A stretch of DNA of 64,000 nucleotides from CAYLNL01 sp964385175 (lineage in GTDB: Bacteria; Bacteroidota; Bacteroidia; Flavobacteriales; Flavobacteriaceae), in contig CAYLNL010000003.1 in assembly GCA_964385175.1 (NCBI GenBank), positions 201,315-265,314 on the forward strand, read 5' to 3'. The notes under the pieces were generated by a model. It had not been told where the DNA came from. It made no database searches and saw only the letters and a program-made list of their open reading frames with translations. Of this stretch, positions 45,101 through 49,493 are shown one piece after another. The position numbers were made by a program, and so were the translations under genes. The stretch's first letter is position 1, and each line of letters starts with the position of its first letter.

Positions 45101-45373
45101 ACTTTAGATACTTCCCGGTTACCCTACATGGCACAATCGCCTGCTATTGCACTGGAAAACGTGACTTTTATAGCGAAAGTGAAAGACAACCCTACTACCT
45201 ATACGGTGAAGATTGACGGAGCAGACCTCGATCTGTCGAGTATAGAAGATTGGGGGCTGTGCAGTAACAGCACTACCGACCTGGAATTGGGAACACCCTT
45301 TACCTTGTCCTTAGCATTACCGGAGTTAAATGATTTGGAAGAATTGCTGATAGTAATGAAGTACAGTTTTTAA
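36173..45373 (+). CDS. Tc toxin TcA-like subunit with N-terminal beta-sandwich extension
   Basis: 3066 residues, longer than typical TcA (about 2500). Residues 1-115 form an extra carboxypeptidase-regulatory-like domain (VVGKITGSNGRPAANLYVAI). The alpha-helical shell follows, with the VRP1 signature TDTCACEHCRSVYSPAAYLV (C571, C573, C576). The neuraminidase-like region is near residue 1680 (YYYRRFEQERYWTPWEKVEL), then receptor-binding-type beta domains. About 2450-2700 is the channel: long charged helices around a Gly/Ala-rich hydrophobic hairpin (VVVQLGGSAMSTATNIGA). The C-terminus is the TcB-binding domain (MSLPCIAGPYTSVSAKMSLV from M2803; FRDERYLPFEGTGAISSWRL). In known systems TcA pentamers bind cells and inject the TcC tip. 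No signal peptide; release is probably by lysis or a dedicated route not seen here. Confidence 0.93.
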   Translation: MATTEPKTNRVVGKITGSNGRPAANLYVAIYDIDLRNWELLSHGITNREGAYELTWAHSQLSGRGKKTADIALKVSTAGKHTLLYQSSVDEVRFNASEREEINVTLKKPVPVERVEYDFLLGEVSFLADKIPVHKLQESNKHRDVTFLSKELEVPFEKIAHLVVAHKMGVLSGIEPPFFYALLRKNTLLKNASGQLMGTRLSIGVNDDEQALLYAAALVEPERIREDVKAAVAEMIVSVQIGDACDAFIEQLQRYREAATRYYQDEHPRKAVELVRRFIKEGKIQEMENLFLENKNDLNAFFDKITDRSFFDTDARAADAQTQVELGKLIGFGSEVMPEIVRKHDLKKPADIRKLARLNKANWVKEISALKKDVADKERINSYASFLVRRFEKEYPTTAFAAQLEREEKSLLRNQEKMVAFFNEHPDFDLANDSVERFLKTKRVARKEAEPITPELKKVQRVFKLIPNYTKTQALLRENIHSSQNIVALGKTRFINEIAPKSGLSEKEASEIYQKAEAKNTAAMLLAGQLQDIVGITDIASFNTDALSKKLEAVSEDFPNLKTLFKLTDTCACEHCRSVYSPAAYLVELLQWIGSRSVTDTTANPPVTSNLAKETLFSRRPDLWDIDLGCANATTPMKYIDLVCELLEEAVAPDPGIDYTGVLSDGVDPLKGAISSGLLAALTAARIPVTDKAVVYETETANGLSDALPHYVRDTKAVCKIETVGVNTYKIYRLRQTLASAEELDAAPEYVNGEAYKTLKKSAFAFTLPFDLDHTEASAYFERFGVKREVVMKAFQSAGNPAEEVIAAEKLGLTDAERTLIVTEEPTPSAQQDYWNVPTPGDAVAYMKQVDHFLDKTGSTYKELELLLKLKFIDKNGNLFIKHNDLTCDTAQKEIANLDIEALDRIHRFLRLQKKTGWKLETLDEVISQMPLGKNTLDDACLIKAAQLSEIAEKTKIKLDELIGFYGEIPHEILVENGPNPLYHQIFLNKAKNGFIDENLLPEKIDGSQLITNYLASIAPCLKLKQKDLEMLLPLLPNTTLSFANLSRLFAISKLMSKLKLKAEEFIILVNLSGTDVSNSPQQTLDFIETADAVKKSPLKLAELQFILNHEAENLANRVMGDEKITEVLEKLKKEYSAIATAYSSKFDPNLEASEQVETLTTVLSALPDVTEENVKTLVQFLDKKWVLVTDAKDFVDDTLPFLDTAAIKSALDALDGASGSSIMVRQKALVEAYMNAAASYQIQNAKKTALEQTVTSQFKTEEAIAVAVLTYAKLRKTAPGTDRVADVLGDNFTNTLTAANFPKAFEAIRLLHKLFPFVKALGLSATDLEWHLQHNGDAGWLELDTIPYNTGQTAVDLGEYLNFSALLNWAKELSPVPNPADAEQPVSFYTIATMLLPGSAATRDTFFTAFALLTGYETADLDAIDAALFSLFALATYREAANWERVTDCAGYLRKLNSDVAQIKDYIKPALTSTEAGTLRAALKARYDEDTWLRTLGEIMDVIRPQKRDALVAYLLAMNPGIKDTNGLYDYFLVDVEMEACMPSSRIVQAHNSIQLFVQRCLMGLEPKAIANTANDPNWNQWKWMKNYRVWEANRKVFLYPENWYDVTLADDKSYLLTELISELQQNELTEDTANEALIKYLEKLDNIAFLEVMATWYQVDTRVMHVFARTKGGDPSIYYYRRFEQERYWTPWEKVELDITGNHLLAFIRNNRLHLAWPIFSEEPEVKTEMEIPNSAPGTKVEGTAKRKLKIQLAISEYSNKKWQPKKVSQEGILTPSYFTSVANDLYTPKYSLSYLPQFDHIWLFSTNWNAGEEYHYLNGAFDVTGCKGYPELIFGGEAYFPDFYPDFRDAVLRAQRYMEIEPIQPDDLSVRNGISFFQYYTLLSKTPGRYRITYPHQFTSIDVIAFLIEFLFYLFFRNVLNERVQFKIPLGTLLPYFKEDSNHAYVIIPGFYKVEGSYKKNHTLSDGEKRTAFNVFTLLEAIGKWFKKMMLDFTANPPANQEEGIQRIIADTEFQDILAEMSYYEMFDPLLNLFIGNTNNAEFEEWVKNLKDKEGLVYGEQFKNLYHPLVCYLRTILNKEGISGLMKRETQLFKTGFNFENHYVPNPQIVPKAYMKNEDGTLSLSYPVEDLDFTSDGSYSSYNWDVFFRVPLHIATSLTKNQRFEEALTWFHYMFNPTGALSGNGVQKYWVTKPFYLNQDTDYINQRIDTLLYRLADPNTPEIKELVFAVEQWRNKPFMPDSIARFRPVAYQKALLMKYIDNLTEWGDYLFRQDTMESVAQATQLYILADKLLGPKPRIIPPAVKQPYETYSQLAQKLDTFGNALIELENILPDLSVLPEKGAELPAPPITLSTLYFCVPPNENMLAYWDKIADRLFKIRHCQNIDGVERSLALFAPPIDPGMLVKAAASGLDISSVLAGLNAPTPYYRFNILSQKATELAQEVRGLGNSLLQALEKKDAEAMTLLRNELELKVLNAVKDVKKLQINEAKEQIEILKRTKKVTEERKKYYAGIQKIISKEQLNLDKLGEANDYQFKSQIVRTVAGALRLVPEFHIGASGFGGSPKVVVQLGGSAMSTATNIGADVLNILGSIASYEASRASILAGYDRRYDDWKLQERLANLELKSIEKQIAAAEIRKEIAETDLKNHELQIENAKKSDEFMRSKFTNKELYNWMIGQISGVYFKSYQLAHDFAKKAERSYRFELGNDDSYISYGYWDSLKKGLQSADNLIHDIKRMETGYLDKNKREYELTKHVSLAQLDPLALVRLRATGVCDFEIPEALYDMDHPGHYFRRLKSVSMSLPCIAGPYTSVSAKMSLVSNRYRKNTNPSNLNDTGYPEDPGNDERFAYNIGAIQSIATSNAQNDSGVFELNFRDERYLPFEGTGAISSWRLELPTEIRQFNYETISDVIIHVKYTAREGGSGLKTLANGTLKDQLAAINQELNKTGLHVALNLKHEMPNEWHLLKKNGETTLTLDTSRLPYMAQSPAIALENVTFIAKVKDNPTTYTVKIDGADLDLSSIEDWGLCSNSTTDLELGTPFTLSLALPELNDLEELLIVMKYSF

Positions 45374-45400
45374 ACGATAGCCCAATTTTTAACGCCCTAT

Positions 45401-45428
45401 AAAAGACGGTTTACAGCCGTCTTTTTTT
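45401..45428 (+). terminator. Rho-independent terminator of the Tc locus
   Basis: AAAAGACGG at 45401-45409 pairs with CCGTCTTTT at 45417-45425 around a 7-base loop, followed by more Ts. It lies 28 bases after the tcA stop. Confidence 0.9.
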
Positions 45429-45534
45429 GAGACAGCTATCGCCAGGTGATGCGCCTGCCCGTGTATGCGCCTTAACCCGAGCGCGCCTGCACGAGGAATA
45501 ACCTGTTGCCCTCCTCGTAAAAAGCAATCCATTC

Positions 45535-46983
45535 ATGCAGAATAAAAGCTTTTTTGTAAGTTCGTACCATCAAAGCACTACGGGTATGTTACATTCAAAA
45601 ATCATTGTAGGCAGCGAAGAATGGGTAGAACTTCCACAACTTCATATTCCTGCCATAAAAGTTCGGGTAGATAGCGGGGCTAAAACCTCTTCGCTCCACG
45701 CTGTTAATATAGAGCCTTTTACCAAAGAGGGAAATGCCTGGGTGCAGTTTGATGTATATCCCATTCAAAGCGATGGCAAAACAGTGGTTCGTTGCCAGGC
45801 GGAAGTGTTAGATAAACGGGTGATAAAAAGTTCTAGCGGGAACCGGGAGAGTCGCTATGTTATAAAAACTCAGCTCAGGCTGGGCGATTATTTCTGGGAA
45901 GTAGAGCTTACCCTTACCGATAGAGATTCTATGGGCTACCGTATGCTCCTGGGCAGAGAAGCTATGAGCGGCAAAATGCTGGTAGATCCGCAAACGGGAT
46001 TTCTCCAGGGAAACCTGGGAACTGATGTTTTGAAAAAACTATATAAAACAAAAGAGCACGACAAAAAACATCTTAAAATAGGGCTACTGGCAAGCAACCC
46101 GGAATTATACAGTAATAAACGCATTATGGAGGCCGGCGAGCAATTGGGGCACGAAATGATGTTCGTCAACATTCGCCACTGCTATATGAAATTAGATTCT
46201 AAACACCCGGAAATTCACTACCGGGGCGGTAAGATACTGAATGACCTGGATGCTGTGATTCCACGGATACGCCCTAACTTAACGTTTTATGGCTCTGCCC
46301 TTACCCGCCAGTTTGAAGCTTTGCGGGTTTTTTGCCTTAACTCAGCGATAGCGATTACCCAATCTCGGGACAAACTCTATTCGTTGCAGCTATTACTCAG
46401 GAACGGAATTGAAATTCCTACCACGGGTTTCGCCAAATCTCCCTTAGATACAGACGACCTTATTAAAATGGTAGGCGGTTCGCCGCTTATTGTGAAACTC
46501 CTGGAAGGCACCCAGGGCAAAGGAGTGGTGTTAGCAGAAACCAAAAAAGCTGCTGAAAGCGTTATCAATGCTTTTAAAAGCCTCAACGCTAACATTCTTG
46601 TCCAGGAATTTATAAAAGAGGCCAACGGGAAAGATATTCGCTGCTTTGTGATAGATGGCAAGGTGGTGGCAGCCATGCAACGAGAAGCTATCCCGGGCGA
46701 GTTTAGAGCCAATATTCACCTGGGTGGCACAGCATCTGTTATAAAAATTACCGCTGAGGAGCGAAAAATAGCCATTAAGGCAGCCAAAGCCATGGGGCTA
46801 CATGTAGCCGGGGTAGATATTATCCGTTCTTCTAAAGGGCCTCTCTTGCTGGAGGTAAATTCTTCTCCCGGATTAGAAGGTATTGAAAATGCCACCGGAA
46901 AAGACATTGGCTCGCTCATCATCAAAGCGGTAGAAAAGCACCTGCACTGGAAAGCCCCCCACCCGGGTGTGTCAGTTACATAA
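45535..46983 (+). CDS. Fusion of RimB-like retropepsin-fold domain and RimK-like ATP-grasp ligase
   Basis: 482 residues. About 22-165 is the ATP-dependent zinc protease/RimB family domain: GSEEWVELPQLHIPAIKVRV, DSGAKTSSLHA with the retropepsin-type DSGA, and YRMLLGREAMSG. About 180-475 is RimK: LKIGLLASN at the start, IVKLLEGTQGKGVVLAE for ATP binding, and LLLEVNSSPGLEGIE with the metal-binding E and N. RimK adds glutamates to ribosomal protein S6 or related substrates, and RimB-type proteases are encoded next to rimK in some bacteria. Fusion of the two suggests coupled addition and trimming on one substrate; that is inference. The true start may be ATG 45586 (MLHSKIIVG), because the first 17 residues are not family-like. 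Confidence 0.88.
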   Translation: MQNKSFFVSSYHQSTTGMLHSKIIVGSEEWVELPQLHIPAIKVRVDSGAKTSSLHAVNIEPFTKEGNAWVQFDVYPIQSDGKTVVRCQAEVLDKRVIKSSSGNRESRYVIKTQLRLGDYFWEVELTLTDRDSMGYRMLLGREAMSGKMLVDPQTGFLQGNLGTDVLKKLYKTKEHDKKHLKIGLLASNPELYSNKRIMEAGEQLGHEMMFVNIRHCYMKLDSKHPEIHYRGGKILNDLDAVIPRIRPNLTFYGSALTRQFEALRVFCLNSAIAITQSRDKLYSLQLLLRNGIEIPTTGFAKSPLDTDDLIKMVGGSPLIVKLLEGTQGKGVVLAETKKAAESVINAFKSLNANILVQEFIKEANGKDIRCFVIDGKVVAAMQREAIPGEFRANIHLGGTASVIKITAEERKIAIKAAKAMGLHVAGVDIIRSSKGPLLLEVNSSPGLEGIENATGKDIGSLIIKAVEKHLHWKAPHPGVSVT

Positions 46984-47008
46984 TAGACTACTTTCTCTTT
47001 AGATTTGT

Positions 47009-47872
47009 TTACAGCGCTTCTATCTGTTTTTTTTCCTCAAGCGCCCTTTTGTGAGCCGGTTGGCTTCGCAACATCATTTGGATATAGCCAAGCGCTTTTT
47101 GCTTCTGTTTTTGGTACCGGTATATCCTTGCCAATTCATAATAGGCTTCTTCCAAAGGTATACGGTCCTGAACGGAAAATTTTGCAATGTAAATTTCCAA
47201 TAAACGAATCCCAACATCTAATCTAAAATTATAGTCAGCACAACATTTTCCGAACCGGTAGTACAGCTCATTTTTAGAGAGTGGGCTCTTTTCCTCCAGG
47301 CTATTCAGCGCCCGCCGGTAGTAATCTTCCGCTTCTTCTTTTGCGCCATGTCTTTCATACACATAGCCCTTTGCCAGGCAACCCTCTGCCGGGTGCAGCT
47401 GTTCCAGCTCTTCTGCATATAAAAGCGCCTGCTTGCGGCTACCACCGAGGATGGAGGGAAGTTGTGTATAGAGCTCCACCAGCGCCCAGCGTACCGGGCG
47501 GTGGGTGCGATCTAAGACTGCCGCTTTTTTAAAGGCACCCTTTATATTTCCCATCAGCCCGGGCGCCTTCCATTTATTTTCCAGCGCCATCATACCCAGC
47601 GAACCTCCATATTTATAGTGATAGTTTGCCTCACCGGGGTACTTGTGCACCAGCTTTCCATAACAGGCAGCCGCCTGTTCCCACTGACGTTGCCGCCCAT
47701 AGAAATCGCCGCACCCTTCCAACAAACTATCATTTGCAGGCGATGTCTTCTGCAAAACTGAGGAACAGAGGGGTTCATCAGCTACATGCCGAACTATCCC
47801 TGGTGAGGCGTTAGACTGGGCAAAGAAAAAAGAAGGAATACAACACAAACAAGAGAGCAAGGTTTTTATCAT
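47009..47872 (-). CDS. Exported TPR-repeat protein
   Basis: 287 residues. A signal peptide (MIKTLLSCLCCIPSFFFAQS) is followed by several tetratricopeptide repeats, for example ACYGKLVHKYPGEANYHYKY and YVYERHGAKEEAEDYYRRAL, and a last repeat YYELARIYRYQKQKQKALGY. TPRs hold protein partners; the partner here is unknown. It converges with the RimB-RimK fusion gene and is divergent from the Spy-like gene at 48004. Confidence 0.85.
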   Translation of the reverse strand: MIKTLLSCLCCIPSFFFAQSNASPGIVRHVADEPLCSSVLQKTSPANDSLLEGCGDFYGRQRQWEQAAACYGKLVHKYPGEANYHYKYGGSLGMMALENKWKAPGLMGNIKGAFKKAAVLDRTHRPVRWALVELYTQLPSILGGSRKQALLYAEELEQLHPAEGCLAKGYVYERHGAKEEAEDYYRRALNSLEEKSPLSKNELYYRFGKCCADYNFRLDVGIRLLEIYIAKFSVQDRIPLEEAYYELARIYRYQKQKQKALGYIQMMLRSQPAHKRALEEKKQIEAL

Positions 47873-48003
47873 CCCGTAAAACTACGAAACCGAGGCGACA
47901 GGAAGTATAAAAATCTCTTAAAAATCTATTTTACAGGCGTTTGCCCATTAAACCTTTTCGCCTGGTAGCTATCTAATAAACAAAACTTTAAAAGTCAATT
48001 ACT

Positions 48004-48477
48004 ATGAAACGCTTTCTATTCGTCATAGCAGTACTCGCTACTGCCATGGCAGGCGCCCAGGAAGCGCCGGGGAAATCACCTAAAAGAGCTATGCCGATGG
48101 ACAATTTTAGCCCGGAACAGCTCGCTGAAATCCAGACAAAAAAGATGACGCTTGCACTGGAGTTAGATGAAAAACAACAGCGGGAGGTGTTGAAAATGAA
48201 CACAGATCTTGCCCATGAGCGCAAACAACGCATGGGAAAAATAAAAGCTGCACGGGAAAAGGGAGAAAGGCTCTCGCAAGAAGAACGTTTTAAGCAAATG
48301 AATGAGCAATTAGACCGGAGAATTGAGGTACAACGGGCGATGAAAAAAATTTTGAATGAGCAGCAATATAAGCGGTGGAAAGTATACCAGGAAAAAAGAG
48401 CCCAAAAAATGTGTGGAGAAATGAAACACAGACGGGGAGGTGGTACTCCCGGCATAAGAAACCAGCGCCGATACTAA
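48004..48477 (+). CDS. Spy/CpxP-like periplasmic protein (DUF4890 type)
   Basis: 157 residues with a signal peptide (MKRFLFVIAVLATAMAGAQE). The mature part is one long charged helical stretch with two LTxxQ-like turns: SPEQLAEIQTKKMTLALELD and ILNEQQYKRWKVYQEKRAQK. These define the Spy/CpxP superfamily of ATP-independent periplasmic chaperones or metal-binding proteins. It lies upstream of the small peptide genes, but a hairpin and an independent promoter separate them. Confidence 0.82.
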   Translation: MKRFLFVIAVLATAMAGAQEAPGKSPKRAMPMDNFSPEQLAEIQTKKMTLALELDEKQQREVLKMNTDLAHERKQRMGKIKAAREKGERLSQEERFKQMNEQLDRRIEVQRAMKKILNEQQYKRWKVYQEKRAQKMCGEMKHRRGGGTPGIRNQRRY

Positions 48478-48486
48478 ACTAAAGAT

Positions 48487-48527
48487 TTTCACAGGCGCGC
48501 CTGCCCCTTTGCAAAACGCCTGTGAAA
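48487..48527 (+). terminator. Hairpin after the Spy-like gene
   Basis: TTTCACAGGCG at 48487-48497 pairs perfectly with CGCCTGTGAAA at 48517-48527, an 11-bp stem with a 19-base loop. No long T-run follows, so termination is probable but not certain. Confidence 0.6.
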
Positions 48528-48617
48528 GGGTGCGCAGGTAGAAATTTCTTTTTTAAAAGACCCTTCGCTCTAAGAAATACAGAAATTGGTTTTTTATTAG
48601 CTTCTTTCTATTTCGTC

Positions 48618-48648
48618 TTGCAAAAGCAATATTTGTTTTTTACATTTG
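48618..48648 (+). promoter_or_regulatory. Promoter of peptide gene 1
   Basis: TTG at 48618-48620, 20 bases, TACATTTG at 48641-48648: a full Bacteroidota promoter. Transcription would start a few bases downstream, immediately before the conserved leader hairpin. Confidence 0.7.
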
Positions 48649-48652
48649 TTCT

Positions 48653-48711
48653 GTAAAAACTACAAAAAATCATTTTTACCGCGGATGCCGAAAAGCGAAG
48701 AGAGTAGGTAA
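48653..48711 (+). promoter_or_regulatory. Structured 5' leader of peptide gene 1 with mini-ORF
   Basis: GTAAAAA at 48653-48659 pairs with TTTTTAC at 48673-48679 (7 bp, 13-base loop). Five bases later comes ATGCCGAAAAGCG at 48685-48697. This box opens a mini-ORF of 8 codons, MPKSEESR, ending TAA at 48711, 17 bases before the peptide ATG. The same arrangement, with a compensatory change in the stem, occurs before peptide gene 2. It may be a cis-acting RNA or a translated leader; which one is open. Confidence 0.6.
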
Positions 48712-48728
48712 TTTTAAAAAAACGAACC

Positions 48729-48899
48729 ATGAAAAACGAGTCAAGTTTCGCCAAATTCAGGAAATTTCAAATTAAAGGCGACACCATTAAAGGAGGAGTA
48801 ACTCCCCCGGAGTGCCAGGTATGTTTGAGTATTGCAGATAAAAGACTACGAAGCATTTGCCTGGAAAACTGCCAGATATCCATTCCACCTCTACCTTAA
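48729..48899 (+). CDS. Double-glycine-leader Cys-rich peptide 1
   Basis: 56 residues. The leader KFRKFQIKGDTIKGG ends in a Gly-Gly at 22-23, the classic cleavage site of C39-type peptidase exporters. The predicted 33-residue core has C29, C32, C44 and C48 (C-x2-C-x11-C-x3-C) and a proline-rich tail (ISIPPLP). It belongs with the Bacteroidota GG-leader peptide precursors. No lanthipeptide, radical SAM or cyclodehydratase enzyme is nearby, so disulfides are the likeliest modification. It has its own promoter, structured leader and terminator. It is too short for most gene finders. The start is supported by leader similarity to peptide 2. Confidence 0.75.
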   Translation: MKNESSFAKFRKFQIKGDTIKGGVTPPECQVCLSIADKRLRSICLENCQISIPPLP

Positions 48900-48930
48900 G
48901 TAGGAGATTTAAACAAATATGTCATCTCGA

Positions 48931-48959
48931 AGCCATTCCAACAGTTGGAATGGCTTTTA
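48931..48959 (+). terminator. Terminator of peptide gene 1
   Basis: GCCATTCCAA at 48932-48941 and TTGGAATGGC at 48945-48954 form a 10-bp stem (11 with the outer A-T pair) with a 3-base loop, followed by TTTTAT. Confidence 0.9.
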
Positions 48960-49104
48960 TATCTTTATATTTTATATGTTTAAAATAATAACCTTATAAT
49001 CTAAAAATTACACCTTCATGGTGCTTTTTTAACTATCAATCTTTAAAATAGTGATTCTCTTACAAATTTTCTCCTCATTTCTTACAAAGTACCCGCTTGT
49101 TTTT

Positions 49105-49112
49105 TATTTTTG
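49105..49112 (+). promoter_or_regulatory. -7 promoter box of peptide gene 2
   Basis: TATTTTTG lies at the same distance before the leader hairpin as the box of gene 1 (4 bases in each). The -33 position reads TTA rather than TTG. Confidence 0.6.
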
Positions 49113-49116
49113 TCCC

Positions 49117-49171
49117 GTGAAAATAGTAAAACAACTCATTTTCACCACAGATGCCGAAAAGCGCTAAGTAG
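49117..49171 (+). promoter_or_regulatory. Structured 5' leader of peptide gene 2 with mini-ORF
   Basis: GTGAAAA at 49117-49123 pairs with TTTTCAC at 49139-49145 (7 bp, 15-base loop). Relative to leader 1, the A-T pair at the third position has become G-C on both arms. Five bases later ATGCCGAAAAGCG (49151-49163) opens a 6-codon mini-ORF, MPKSAK, stopping at 49171. The peptide ATG is 21 bases further. Confidence 0.6.
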
Positions 49172-49192
49172 TTTAATCTAAATTTTTATACC

Positions 49193-49372
49193 ATGAAAAA
49201 CTTAAAAAAATTCCAGTCACTTGCATTATCTTCTACCGAACAGAAATCCATAAAAGGAGGCGAAAACGTCCAGGTATTTGTGCCTTGTGGAGAAAACACC
49301 TGTTTTTATAGCTGTAGTACTACCTCGGGTAATTGCATTTTTATCCGCATGATAGAAGGACAATTAGCTTAA
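49193..49372 (+). CDS. Double-glycine-leader Cys-rich peptide 2
   Basis: 59 residues. The leader MKNLKKFQSLALSSTEQKSI continues KGG, with Gly-Gly at 22-23 exactly as in peptide 1 and the same KFQ-x-n-IKGG pattern. The predicted 36-residue core has C32, C37, C41 and C48 (C-x4-C-x3-C-x6-C). The cores differ from each other while the leaders and upstream RNA are alike, as expected for paralogous secreted peptides. A terminator follows, then the C39-like/VKOR/thioredoxin gene 120 bases downstream. Confidence 0.8.
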   Translation: MKNLKKFQSLALSSTEQKSIKGGENVQVFVPCGENTCFYSCSTTSGNCIFIRMIEGQLA

Positions 49373-49379
49373 AAAACCC

Positions 49380-49415
49380 ACTCCGTTATACTCACCTGGC
49401 ATAACGGAGTTTTCT
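49380..49415 (+). terminator. Terminator of peptide gene 2
   Basis: ACTCCGTTAT at 49380-49389 pairs with ATAACGGAGT at 49401-49410 (10 bp), followed by a T-rich run. Confidence 0.9.
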
Positions 49416-49493
49416 TTTTACTAAAATAGCTATCAGCGCTTCCACCCTTCCATACTATAACTAAAACTAATTACCCACATTACCCTAAACTCT

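Noticed and set aside
28905..45102. Many long open frames on the minus strand inside both Tc genes, up to 228 codons (for example 30429-31115)
   Set aside because: They mirror codon bias of the two large plus-strand genes, have low-complexity compositions and no recognisable motifs.
28410..45373. Extracellular contractile injection system
   Set aside because: No sheath, tube, baseplate or AAA genes are present; the two genes match Tc toxin subunits.
48729..49372. Lanthipeptide or other enzyme-modified RiPP cluster
   Set aside because: No LanB/LanC/LanM, radical SAM, YcaO or graspetide-type enzyme is close; the RimK-like gene at 45535 is a distinct RimB-RimK fusion separated by other genes, so I describe the peptides only as GG-leader Cys-rich peptides.
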